A program made the position numbers and the translations under genes. Shown piece after piece: positions 36,942-44,720 of a stretch of DNA of 64,000 nt (the stretch's first letter is position 1; the number at the start of each line of letters is the position of its first letter). The notes under the pieces were generated by a model, which was not told the DNA's origin, searched no databases, and saw only the letters and a program-made list of their open reading frames with translations. Source of the stretch: Pedomonas mirosovicensis (GTDB lineage Bacteria; Pseudomonadota; Alphaproteobacteria; Sphingomonadales; Sphingomonadaceae); contig NZ_JAKFIA010000001.1 in the NCBI RefSeq assembly GCF_022569295.1, forward strand, positions 1,627,001 to 1,691,000. The letters run 5' to 3'.

Positions 36942-37646
36942 TTACTCTTCCGATCCAGTCGCGCTTGCAGCATCTTGTTTCTTGCCCTGATTTATGAGCT
37001 CCGCAACTTCCACGCTGCGCCGGTCGGCATAATCTTTGCACTGCTCGATCAGACCGGGTGTGCCCCATATACTGGCTGTTTTTGCTTCTGAGCCGGAGAC
37101 GGTCGCGAGCTCGGCATCGGATAACTGGCTGCTGGCACGGCCAAGATAGAAACTCAACCACTCTGCGGCGGCCAGTTTGGACAGCGGATCCGTTGCCGTC
37201 GTAATGAGGTGGCGCGCGAACATGTGGCAGCGCATATCCAGTTCGGGAGTTCTGGGCGCGGGTTTGGTCTCGGGCTTGGCGTCGCTTGCGTCTTTGTCGA
37301 GGCCTTGTAGGGTATCATCTGCAACGTTTGCGTCGCGCTCATACAGGAATGTTGCACACGGTTCGATCAGATCGGGGAAGTCCTTCGCTTTCAGTGCCGC
37401 ATTTTGCGTGCTCGCGAGGGCTTTGATTTCGGTATCTGACAACTGGCCGCTCATACGGCCAAGATAAAACCTGCCCAACATGTCGGTGATCACCGCCGCT
37501 CTTGGATCGATCGGGAGTGCCCCAGCGGTTCTCGCTGCCAAGTAGCAGCGCATATCCATCTCGGGGGACTGCGCGACAGGCTCGGCCGCATGGGTCGGTG
37601 CGCTGGCAACGAGCAGGGATGCCGCAATCAGATAACCGAACTTCAC
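36942..37646 (-). CDS. Secreted two-cysteine repeat protein C, two modules
   Basis: A 234-residue exported protein. The signal peptide MKFGYLIAASLLVASAPTHA is nearly the same as in gene A. Module 1 has DMRCYLAARTA, RFYLGRMSGQLSDTEIKALA and LIEPCATFL; module 2 has DMRCHMFARHL, SFYLGRASSQLSDAELATVS and LIEQCKDYA. The two are joined by a short Lys/Pro linker. The start is GTG 37646 behind GGAG. The gene stands apart from B (130 bp) and D (164 bp), with an imperfect hairpin after its stop, so it is likely a separate transcription unit. Function unknown. Confidence 0.82.
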   Translation of the reverse strand: MKFGYLIAASLLVASAPTHAAEPVAQSPEMDMRCYLAARTAGALPIDPRAAVITDMLGRFYLGRMSGQLSDTEIKALASTQNAALKAKDFPDLIEPCATFLYERDANVADDTLQGLDKDASDAKPETKPAPRTPELDMRCHMFARHLITTATDPLSKLAAAEWLSFYLGRASSQLSDAELATVSGSEAKTASIWGTPGLIEQCKDYADRRSVEVAELINQGKKQDAASATGSEE

Positions 37647-37727
37647 AGATCATTTCTCCGCTGGCAGGCGGGCGGATCGCCCGCGCGGATGATGCTTTCC
37701 CGAAATGATTAACATTGTCTTGCGATC
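37607..37727 (-). repeat. 5' cassette shared with gene A, copy 2
   Basis: The counterpart of 35886-36006, with about five mismatches in 121 bp. It includes the same leader hairpin and GTG start of gene C. Confidence 0.8.
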
Positions 37728-37742
37728 GTATGGGGCCGTCGC

Positions 37743-37775
37743 AACGAAAACGCCGGTCGGCGGGGCCGACCGGCG
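37743..37775 (-). terminator. Terminator after gene D
   Basis: A perfect ten-base-pair stem (CGCCGGTCGG / CCGACCGGCG) with a five-base loop. On the minus strand it is followed by TTTTCGTTGC. It lies just past the stop of the gene at 37811. Confidence 0.75.
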
Positions 37776-37810
37776 CTTGCGAAATGCAGCGATGGGCTGG
37801 CGGGAGGCGC

Positions 37811-38239
37811 TTACTTCTTGGCGCCGCCAGCGCCTTTGCCTGCTTCGCCCTTGGCCTTTGCCGCCATGCGCTGGCCGATGGCGTTCATGGCCTGGCCGCG
37901 CGCGCCCATGAAGGTTCCGCACTGGTTCAGCAGGGCGGGCATGTCCAACGTCGGGAGCGTCTTGGCTTCCTTCAGGGCGACGGTTTCGATCTCCGCGTCC
38001 GACATGCGGGCGCTCATCCGGCCGAGATAGAACAGGCTCGACATCAGAGCCATCTGTTTCATCTGCGGGTCGGGCAGGTTTTCCGCAGCGGCGGAGGCGA
38101 CCATGAAGCAGCGCGTGTCCATCGTCGGCGTCTGGGCAGCGGGCGTCTGTGCGGCAGGTTTCTGGGCCGTGCTCTCCGCGGCGTAAGCCGAAGTGGATGC
38201 GGCGAGCAGAGAGACAACAAGTAGGGAACCGAGTTTCAC
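37811..38239 (-). CDS. Secreted two-cysteine repeat protein D, one module
   Basis: A 142-residue exported protein, the most typical member. The signal peptide is MKLGSLLVVSLLAASTSAYA, followed by a short linker with repeated QTPAA and one module: DTRCFMVASAA, LFYLGRMSARMSDAEIETVA, ALLNQCGTFMGARGQAMNAI. The tail is Lys/Gly/Ala-rich. The start is GTG 38239 with GGAG upstream; the frame remains open for 33 codons before that, without ribosome site. The spacing between the two cysteines (about 63 residues) and their conservation in all six modules suggest a periplasmic disulfide. I recall single-module relatives in sphingomonads but know of no function. Confidence 0.85.
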   Translation of the reverse strand: MKLGSLLVVSLLAASTSAYAAESTAQKPAAQTPAAQTPTMDTRCFMVASAAAENLPDPQMKQMALMSSLFYLGRMSARMSDAEIETVALKEAKTLPTLDMPALLNQCGTFMGARGQAMNAIGQRMAAKAKGEAGKGAGGAKK

Positions 38240-38336
38240 GGGATTATCTCCGTTGGCAAACGGGCGACATACCCGTGGGCGCGATCCTTCCCCGAAATGC
38301 AGGCCGTTGTCCAGCGACGTGATAGGCACCCGCGCC

Positions 38337-38375
38337 ACAAAGCAAAGCGCCGGTCGGCGGGGCCGGCCGGCGCTT
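38337..38375 (-). terminator. Terminator after the alpha/beta hydrolase gene
   Basis: A thirteen-base-pair stem (AAGCGCCGGTCGG with CCGGCCGGCGCTT, one G-T pair) with a five-base loop, followed on the minus strand by TTGCTTTGTGG. Its core is nearly the same as the terminator after gene D. Confidence 0.72.
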
Positions 38376-38399
38376 GCGCGAAACCCGTTGGAGCGGGGC

Positions 38400-39047
38400 T
38401 TACTTGCCCGCTGCCAGCCGCATGTCGAGGTAGCGGTTCACCGCCTCGGTCAGCTGTTCCTGCTCGTTCTCGAAGAAGTGGTTGGCCCCTTCGATGGTCT
38501 CGTAGTCGATGGTGATGTGCTTCTGGGTCTTCAGCTTGTCGACCAGCTTCTGCACCGCCGAGGGCGTTACGATCTCGTCCGCCGTGCCCTGGACGATGAG
38601 GCCCGAGGACGGGCAGGGCGCGAGGAACGAGAAGTCGTAGAGGTTGGCGGGCGGGGCGACCGAGATGAAGCCCCGGATCTCCGGGCGGCGCATCAGCAGT
38701 TGCATGCCGGTCCACGCGCCGAAGGAGAAGCCGGCCACCCAGCAGCTGGAGGCGTCCGGGTTGAACTGCTGCATCCAGTCGAGCGCGGCGGCGGCGTCGG
38801 AAAGCTCGCCGATGCCATTGTCGAACGTGCCCTGGCTGCGGCCGACGCCCCGGAAATTGAAGCGCAGAACCGCAAAACCCCGCTGTGCAAAGGACTGGTA
38901 GAGGTTATAAACGATCTTGTTGTTCATCGTGCCGCCGCCCTGCGGGTGCGGGTGCAGGATCAGGGCAATGGGAGCACGGGGTTGAGACGCCGGCTGATAC
39001 CGGCCTTCAAGACGCCCTTCCGGGCCAGTGAAGATAACGTCGGGCAT
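38400..39047 (-). CDS. Alpha/beta hydrolase, short dienelactone-hydrolase-like
   Basis: A 215-residue cytosolic hydrolase. The stretch LILHPHPQGGGTMNNKIVYN with LRFNFRGVGRSQG and the nucleophile elbow GFSFGAW (G-x-S-x-G) identify the widespread small alpha/beta hydrolase family. The acid and histidine are in QGTADEIVTP and EGANHFFEN, so the triad is complete. The substrate is unknown. The start is ATG 39047 (MPDVIFTGPEGRLEGRY). It is transcribed divergently from the cysteine desulfurase genes, 125 bp away; in several alphaproteobacteria a hydrolase of this type sits beside iron-sulfur assembly genes, so the neighbourhood may matter. Confidence 0.9.
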   Translation of the reverse strand: MPDVIFTGPEGRLEGRYQPASQPRAPIALILHPHPQGGGTMNNKIVYNLYQSFAQRGFAVLRFNFRGVGRSQGTFDNGIGELSDAAAALDWMQQFNPDASSCWVAGFSFGAWTGMQLLMRRPEIRGFISVAPPANLYDFSFLAPCPSSGLIVQGTADEIVTPSAVQKLVDKLKTQKHITIDYETIEGANHFFENEQEQLTEAVNRYLDMRLAAGK

Positions 39048-39172
39048 TCGACCTCAGCGCTCGTGAAACTGTTGATGACAGGCGCGAACATTCCGCACGA
39101 TGATGGTCCGCTATATATTTCCGGGCCTTCTCGTTGCAACGAAAACCGCATCTTAGGGCGGACCGATTGCTG

Positions 39173-40288
39173 ATGAATACGATTTACCTCGACTATAATG
39201 CAACCGCTCCGACGCACGTCCGCGTGATCGAGGCGGTCTCCGCCTGCCTTGCCGAAACTGGCAATCCGTCTTCCGTCCACAGCGCAGGCCGCCGGGCGCG
39301 CAGCCTGATGGAGGCGGCGCGGGAGAGCGTGGCGAAGGCCGTCGGCTGTCTGCCCCGTCAGGTTGTGTGGACCAGTGGTGGCACGGAGGCCAACGCCCTC
39401 GTGCTCGCGGGCACGCCTGCCGCGCATCTGTTCGTCAGCAGCGTTGAACATGATTCGGTGCTCGCCAACGCACCCCAGGCGGAGCGCTTGGCCGTCGACG
39501 CCAACGGCATTGTCGATCTGGAGGCCCTGAGCAGCCGCCTCGCCGCTACAGAGGGCCGCAAGCTGGTCTCGGTGATGCTCGCCAACAATGAAACCGGCGT
39601 CCTCCAGCCGATTGCGGCAATATCCGAGCGCTGCCGGGCGGGCGGCGCGTGGCTGCACGTGGATGCGGTGCAGGCGCTGGGCAAGGTGCCGGTGGATGTT
39701 CAGGCGCTCGGCGCGGATTTCCTCACTCTCTCGGCCCACAAGGTCGGCGGCATGAAGGGTGTGGGCGCGCTGGTGCTGGCCAACGACCTCATCGAGATCA
39801 AATCCGCCATCCGCGGCGGCGGGCAGGAGCTGGGCCGCCGATCCGGCACCGAGAACCTTCCCGGCATCGTCTCCTTCGGCGCGGCTCTTGAGGCTCTGGC
39901 GGAGCTGGGCGACTGGCAAGGCCGCGTGCGCGCCCTGCGGGACCGCATGGAAGCGAAGCTCTTGGAGATGGGGGCAGTCATCAACGCTCAAAGCGTGGAG
40001 CGCCTGCCCACCACCTCCTCCGTCCGCATGCCGGGCGTGCCGGCCGAAACCCAGGTCATGGCGTTCGACCTCGCGGGCATCGCGGTCAGCGCGGGTTCGG
40101 CCTGTTCCTCCGGCAAGGTGAAGGCGAGCCACGTGCTCTCCGCCATGGGGCAGGGGGAGGAGGCCGCGAGCCAGTCCATCCGCGTCAGCCTCGGGTGGAA
40201 CACCACCGATGCCGAGATTGACCGCTTCCTCGCCGCGTGGCAACGGCTCTACGCGCGCAGGCGCCCGGCCTCTCAGGCAGCGGAATAG
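39173..40288 (+). CDS. Cysteine desulfurase, IscS/NifS family, copy 1
   Basis: A pyridoxal-phosphate enzyme that takes sulfur from cysteine for iron-sulfur clusters or thio-modification. The protein has 371 residues. MNTIYLDYNATAPTH, TSGGTEANALVL, the PLP lysine in LSAHKVGGMKG and the persulfide cysteine loop GSACSSGKVKASHVL are present, so it should be active. The start is ATG 39173 (MNTIYLDYN), where similarity begins; an upstream in-frame ATG would add 13 unconserved residues. The second desulfurase follows six bases after this stop, and the ferredoxin follows that. Confidence 0.93.
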   Translation: MNTIYLDYNATAPTHVRVIEAVSACLAETGNPSSVHSAGRRARSLMEAARESVAKAVGCLPRQVVWTSGGTEANALVLAGTPAAHLFVSSVEHDSVLANAPQAERLAVDANGIVDLEALSSRLAATEGRKLVSVMLANNETGVLQPIAAISERCRAGGAWLHVDAVQALGKVPVDVQALGADFLTLSAHKVGGMKGVGALVLANDLIEIKSAIRGGGQELGRRSGTENLPGIVSFGAALEALAELGDWQGRVRALRDRMEAKLLEMGAVINAQSVERLPTTSSVRMPGVPAETQVMAFDLAGIAVSAGSACSSGKVKASHVLSAMGQGEEAASQSIRVSLGWNTTDAEIDRFLAAWQRLYARRRPASQAAE

Positions 40289-40293
40289 GGAAG

Positions 40294-41475
40294 ATGGCAG
40301 AATCGGCGCAGCAGGCCCGCAGGCGAGGGGGCATTTACCTCGACTTTCAGGCAACGACACCGCTGGAGCCCAGGGCCCTCGCGGCTATGATGCCGTACCT
40401 GACGGAGAAGTTCGGCAACCCCCATTCCGCCACCCACCGCTTCGGCTGGGAAGGCAAGGCAGGCGTAGATGTCGCCCGCAAGCACATCGCGGCGCTCCTC
40501 AACGCCGCGCCGGAGGAGATCACGTTTCTCAGCGGCGCGACCGAGGCCAACAACCTTGCCCTCAAGGGCGTGCTGGAAGCCGCGCCCGAGACCCGCCGCC
40601 GCCTGCTCATTGCCGAGACGGAGCACGCCTGCGTCCGTGAGACAGCCGCTTATCTGGCGACGCGCGGCTACGAGGTCACGCTGCTGCCGGTCGATGGCGA
40701 CGGCCTCCTGCGCCTCGATGCTCTGGAGGCAGCGCTGGACGAGCGCGTCGCGCTGGTCTCGGTCATGCTGGTCAACAACGAGATCGGGGTGATTCAGCCC
40801 TTGGCCGAAGTCGCCCGTCTCGCCCACGCAGCAGGCGCGCTGGTGCATTCGGACATCGCGCAGGCGGCGGGGAAGATCGAGGTGGATGTGCAGGCGCTCG
40901 GGCTCGATCTCGCCAGCATCTCCAGCCACAAGCTCTACGGCCCCAAGGGCATCGGGGCAATTTACGTTCGCAAGGGCGTGCGCCTGGCGCCCCAAATCCA
41001 CGGCGGCGGGCAGGAGGCAGGCCTGCGCTCCGGCACGCTCGCGCCGTTCCTCTGCGTCGGCTTCGGGGAGGCGGCGAAGATCGCGCGGGAGCGGCTGACG
41101 GACGATCAGGCCCATGTCGCGGCCCTGTGGCGGCAGGCGGTCAAAGCCCTCGAACAGTCCGGCATCGAATGGCGGCTGAACGGCTCGGCGACGCAGCGCT
41201 ACTTCGGCAACCTCAACGTCTCCTTCCCCGGCATTGACGGCGCGCGCCTGCTGGCGGACCTGCGCGGCTTCGCCGTCTCGTCCGGCGCGGCCTGCGCCTC
41301 GTCGGTCGGCAAGACCAGCTACGTGCTCGAAGCCTTGGGCGTAGAGTCGCGGGTGGCTCAGGCCACCTTGCGTATCGGCTTCGGACGGACCACAACGGCG
41401 GACGACGTAACGGAGATGACGGCGGCCATCCTCAAGGCCGTCAAAGCACAACGCGAAGCTTCTTGGCGCCAGTAA
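40294..41475 (+). CDS. Cysteine desulfurase, IscS/NifS family, copy 2
   Basis: A 393-residue paralogue of the preceding gene with the same catalytic set: IYLDFQATTPLEPRAL, LSGATEANNLALKG, PLP lysine in SSHKLYGPKGIGAIYV, and the cysteine loop GAACASSVGKTSYVLEALG. The two are clearly distinct rather than a recent duplication. The start is ATG 40294 (MAESAQQARRRGG) behind AGGGAAG. Since one of the pair would suffice for cluster assembly, the second may serve a different acceptor, or the two may act as a heteromer; the sequence does not decide this. Fifteen bases separate it from the ferredoxin gene. Confidence 0.93.
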   Translation: MAESAQQARRRGGIYLDFQATTPLEPRALAAMMPYLTEKFGNPHSATHRFGWEGKAGVDVARKHIAALLNAAPEEITFLSGATEANNLALKGVLEAAPETRRRLLIAETEHACVRETAAYLATRGYEVTLLPVDGDGLLRLDALEAALDERVALVSVMLVNNEIGVIQPLAEVARLAHAAGALVHSDIAQAAGKIEVDVQALGLDLASISSHKLYGPKGIGAIYVRKGVRLAPQIHGGGQEAGLRSGTLAPFLCVGFGEAAKIARERLTDDQAHVAALWRQAVKALEQSGIEWRLNGSATQRYFGNLNVSFPGIDGARLLADLRGFAVSSGAACASSVGKTSYVLEALGVESRVAQATLRIGFGRTTTADDVTEMTAAILKAVKAQREASWRQ

Positions 41476-41490
41476 CGATGGGGAGATGAC

Positions 41491-41832
41491 ATGGCGAGCG
41501 TGAAGGTCCGGTTCGTATTCCCCGGAGGCAAGAAGATCATCGAGGCGGAAGGCCAGCCGGGCGAGCGCCTGCTCGATATCGCCCACCATCACGACATCCC
41601 GCTCGAAGGCACCTGCGAGGGGCAGATGGCCTGCTCCACCTGCCACGTCATCGTCTCCCGCGCCGACTTCCCCAAGCTCCCGCTCCCCAGCGAGGAGGAG
41701 GAAGACATGCTCGACTTCGCAGGCGGCGTCACCGCCACCTCCCGCCTGTCCTGCCAGATCTGGCTGAAAGAGGAGTGGGGCTCGCTCGAAGTCCAGCTCC
41801 CCGCAGACGTCCGCAACATGCAGGGGCGGTGA
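41491..41832 (+). CDS. fdx: 2Fe-2S ferredoxin, Isc/adrenodoxin type
   Basis: A 113-residue electron carrier. The cluster ligands C42, C48, C51 and C88 (TCEGQMACSTCHV and SRLSCQI) follow the CX5CX2C...C pattern of Isc ferredoxins and adrenodoxins. It is the third gene of a tight unit with two cysteine desulfurases, which supports a role in giving electrons to iron-sulfur assembly. The start is ATG 41491 (MASVKVRFVFPGGKK). No scaffold (iscU), hscA/hscB or suf gene is visible nearby, so those functions must be encoded elsewhere. Confidence 0.94.
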   Translation: MASVKVRFVFPGGKKIIEAEGQPGERLLDIAHHHDIPLEGTCEGQMACSTCHVIVSRADFPKLPLPSEEEEDMLDFAGGVTATSRLSCQIWLKEEWGSLEVQLPADVRNMQGR

Positions 41833-41867
41833 GCGGGCGGGTTTCTCAGGTTAGTGTTTTGTTTTTC

Positions 41868-42017
41868 GCAGGGGTCTTGGACCCCTGCACCCCCTTCGTT
41901 TTGTCGGCCGCGCCAAGCCTGACCGGCACAGCCTTTTCTTTCAGGGTGCGCTGACAGCCTGACCGGGTGCGTCCCGGTAAACAAACTGGGAGTGCAGAGG
42001 GTCCGAGACCCTCTGCA
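41868..42017. repeat. Dispersed hairpin repeat, locus 5 (two hairpins)
   Basis: Hairpin 41868-41888 (arms GCAGGGGTC and GACCCCTGC) is followed by CCCCCTTCGTTTTGTCGG. The inverted unit with GACCGGGTGCGTCCCGG ends in hairpin 41993-42017 (arms TGCAGAGGGTC and GACCCTCTGCA). The repeat lies between convergent genes. Confidence 0.88.
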
Positions 42018-42027
42018 AAAAACTTCA

Positions 42028-42055
42028 GAAAAAAGAAAGCGGGCCGTAGCCCGCT
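42028..42055 (-). terminator. Rho-independent terminator of the DEAD-box gene
   Basis: A seven-base-pair stem (AGCGGGC / GCCCGCT) with a four-base loop is followed on the minus strand by TTTCTTTTTTC, immediately past the helicase stop. Confidence 0.8.
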
Positions 42056-42061
42056 CACCCA

Positions 42062-43639
42062 TTATGCGCCCTTGTCTTCGTCCTTTTCCGGGCCGCGCGC
42101 GGCCACGAGGAAAAAGGCGGGCGGGTTGTCGCCGAAGCCCAGCACCGGCTCGTCCCGCTCGCGGTCCCGGTCCTGATACCGCTGGCGGCGATCCTCGCGG
42201 CGGTACTCGTCGCGCCGCTCGTCCCGGCCGCGCCCACGGCCCCGGTCCGCGCCGCGCTCCATCCGCTCGGCGCGCTCGCCCCGTTCACGGTCACTGCCGC
42301 GGGGTTCGGCGCGGGGTTCGGCGCGGGGCTCGGCGCGCTCCGGCGCCGGAGCGGCAGGCTTGGCGCTGGCGGGCTTTGCCTCCTCGCGCGGGGCTTCCGC
42401 CTTGTCGGCCTCGCTCTTGCGGCGACGGCTCCGGGTCGGCTTTTCGGCGGCCGCTTCCTTTTTCGCGCCGCGCTCGCCGCGCCGCTTGGAAGAGGATGCG
42501 CGGCCTTCCACCAGCTTCACGCCCTCGGGCACTTCGCGCCGGGGGATTGGCTGCTGGATGAGCTTCTCGACCGTGGCGACCGCCTCGGCGTCGTCCTCGG
42601 TCGCGAGCGTAATGGCGGTGCCGCTGCGGCCCGCCCGGCCGGTGCGGCCGATGCGGTGAACGTAGTCATCCGCGTGCACCGGCACGTCGAAGTTGAACAC
42701 GTGGCTTACGCCTGGAATGTCGAGGCCGCGCGCCGCCACGTCGCTGGCGACGAGAATGGGCAGCTCGCCCGAGCGGAACTTCTCTAGCACCGCCAGCCGC
42801 TCCGGCTGCTCCATGTCGCCGTGCAGCTGCCCGGCGCTGAAGCCGTGGCGGGTGAGGGACTCGTGCAGAATCCGCACATCCTTCTTGCGGTTGCAGAAGA
42901 CGATGGCGTTCTTCACGTCCTCGCCGCGCAGCAGGGCGCGCAGCACCTCGCGCTTGGAGCGCTCCGGCACCACGATCATCGACTGGGCGATGGAGACGTT
43001 GGTGGTGGCGGGGCGCGCCACCTCGATCATCTTGGGGTCTTTCTGGAACTGGTCGGCCAGCCGCTTGATGGCGGGCGGCATGGTCGCCGAGAACAGCAGC
43101 GTTTGCCGCCGGGGCGGCAAGAGGTTGCAGATCTTCTCGATGTCGGGGATGAAGCCCATGTCCAGCATGCGGTCGGCCTCGTCGATGACGAGGATCTCGC
43201 AGCCCGACAGCATCACCTTGCCGCGCTCGATCTGGTCGATCAGGCGGCCCGGCGTCGCGATCAGCACGTCCGCGCCCTTGTCGAGCACCTTGTCCTGCTC
43301 GCCGAAGGACATGCCGCCGATGAGCAGGGCCATGTTCAGCTTATGATACTTGCCGTACTTCTCGAAGTTTTCGGCGACCTGCACGGCCAGCTCGCGCGTC
43401 GGCTCGAGGATGAGCGAGCGCGGCATCCGGGCTCGGGCACGGCCCTGCGCCAGAATGTCGATCATCGGCAGGGTGAACGAGGCGGTTTTGCCCGTACCGG
43501 TCTGCGCCACGGCAAGAACATCGCGTCCTTGCAGCACGGTGGGAATGGCCTGGCGCTGGATCGGCGTCGGCTCCGTATAGCCGCTGTCTCCGACTGCGCG
43601 AAGCAATTCATCCGACAGACCTAAGAATTCAAATGACAT
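42062..43639 (-). CDS. DEAD-box RNA helicase, RhlE-like, with long basic tail
   Basis: An ATP-dependent RNA helicase of 525 residues. The core (1-375) has all motifs: Q-motif with PTPIQRQAIP, AQTGTGKT, PTRELAVQV, TPGRL, VIDEADRMLDMGF (DEAD), SATMP, ASDVAARGLDIPGV and HRIGRTGRAG. The remaining ~150 residues are low-complexity, Lys/Arg/Glu-rich with triple RAEP repeats and many RD/RE/RG dipeptides, a probable RNA-binding disordered tail. The start is ATG 43639 (MSFEFLGLSDELLRAV), where family similarity begins, though its ribosome site is weak; an open stretch of 31 codons upstream looks non-coding. Such helicases act in ribosome assembly and cold adaptation. Confidence 0.93.
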   Translation of the reverse strand: MSFEFLGLSDELLRAVGDSGYTEPTPIQRQAIPTVLQGRDVLAVAQTGTGKTASFTLPMIDILAQGRARARMPRSLILEPTRELAVQVAENFEKYGKYHKLNMALLIGGMSFGEQDKVLDKGADVLIATPGRLIDQIERGKVMLSGCEILVIDEADRMLDMGFIPDIEKICNLLPPRRQTLLFSATMPPAIKRLADQFQKDPKMIEVARPATTNVSIAQSMIVVPERSKREVLRALLRGEDVKNAIVFCNRKKDVRILHESLTRHGFSAGQLHGDMEQPERLAVLEKFRSGELPILVASDVAARGLDIPGVSHVFNFDVPVHADDYVHRIGRTGRAGRSGTAITLATEDDAEAVATVEKLIQQPIPRREVPEGVKLVEGRASSSKRRGERGAKKEAAAEKPTRSRRRKSEADKAEAPREEAKPASAKPAAPAPERAEPRAEPRAEPRGSDRERGERAERMERGADRGRGRGRDERRDEYRREDRRQRYQDRDRERDEPVLGFGDNPPAFFLVAARGPEKDEDKGA

Positions 43640-43792
43640 GCACTTACCGTCAAATTTACGAAAAATCGGGCAGAACCAGCCGTATTTCGGGGCCCATATA
43701 GTGCGAAAATGCATTGTCTCGCAATGCAGCATTACGCCATGAGCCGGTTCCGCCGTACTTTTTCCTCGAGCGATGGCCGTAATCCACAGTCT

Positions 43793-44569
43793 TCAGGCCG
43801 TAAACTGCTCCATCAGAATGCGGTCGGCCAGAGTATGGCCGGGATCGAACAGCAGATTGAGCCGCAGGGACTGGTCCTTTTCTACGCGTACATAGGAAAC
43901 GTCCCTGACCTCGTTTTGATCAGCCACGGCGCTGACCGGGCGTTTGCCCGCCTCCAACACCCGGAACTCGATGACCCAGTTGTTGGGGAGGATGGCCCCG
44001 CGCCAGCGGCGCGGGCGAAAGGCGGAGATGGGCGTGAGCGCGATCAGGTCGCAGCCCAGCGGCAGGATCGGCCCGTGGGCGGAAAGGTTGTAGGCGGTGG
44101 AGCCCGCGGGCGTCGCTACGATCACCCCGTCGCACACCAGCTCCTGCATCCGCACCCGGCCGTCGATGGCGATCTCGATCTTGGCGGCCTGGCGCGTCTC
44201 GCGCAGGAGGGAGACCTCGTTGATGGCCGAGGAGGTGATGCGCTCGCCCGAGATGGTGCGCGCTTCCATCCTCAGCGGGTTGAGCGCGAACTGCTCGGCT
44301 CGCTTCAGCCGCTCGATCAGGTTGTCGGGGCTGTACTCGTTCATCAGGAAGCCGACCGTGCCGCAGTTCATGCCGTAGATGAGGCAGTGCCGGTCCTTGG
44401 AGGCATGCAGGGTCTGGAGCATGAAGCCGTCGCCGCCCAGCACCACGATCACGTCCGCCTCATTGGGCGGCACCCAATCGTGACGGCCGCCGATCTCCTT
44501 CAGCGCCGCCTGGGCCTCAGGCGACGAGCTGGCGACGAGGGCCAGTTTGTGGCGATTGGGGTCGAACAT
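43793..44569 (-). CDS. nadK: NAD kinase
   Basis: Phosphorylates NAD to NADP. The 258-residue protein has the GGDG motif at 45-48 ([11 protein letters not shown]), [12 protein letters not shown], the substrate loop [11 protein letters not shown], and the C-terminal block [23 protein letters not shown]. The usual NNE motif reads INE here. The start is ATG 44569 ([16 protein letters not shown]). It lies downstream of moaA on the same strand, but the 151-bp gap contains a 20-bp tandem repeat and probably its own promoter. Confidence 0.95.
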   Translation of the reverse strand: MFDPNRHKLALVASSSPEAQAALKEIGGRHDWVPPNEADVIVVLGGDGFMLQTLHASKDRHCLIYGMNCGTVGFLMNEYSPDNLIERLKRAEQFALNPLRMEARTISGERITSSAINEVSLLRETRQAAKIEIAIDGRVRMQELVCDGVIVATPAGSTAYNLSAHGPILPLGCDLIALTPISAFRPRRWRGAILPNNWVIEFRVLEAGKRPVSAVADQNEVRDVSYVRVEKDQSLRLNLLFDPGHTLADRILMEQFTA

Positions 44570-44590
44570 AAGGGGGCAGGTGGTCCGTTC

Positions 44591-44640
44591 GGTCGGTGGT
44601 TGTCAGATATGGTCGGTGGTTGTCAGATATGGTTGTCAGG
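44591..44640. repeat. 20-bp tandem repeat in the nadK leader
   Basis: GGTCGGTGGTTGTCAGATAT occurs twice back to back (44591-44610 and 44611-44630), followed by a partial third copy GGTTGTCAGG. A further GGTC half precedes it. It lies within 25-75 bp upstream of the nadK start. Confidence 0.9.
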
Positions 44641-44720
44641 TCGGGGTCGTGAAATCACTTACGGCCGGGCATCCGGCTTTTCGCGTAACCCTTTGTGACA
44701 GCTTAACTCAGCGCTGGCAA

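Noticed and set aside
44591-44640. CRISPR-like array
   Set aside because: The 20-bp units are directly adjacent without spacers and no cas genes are near.
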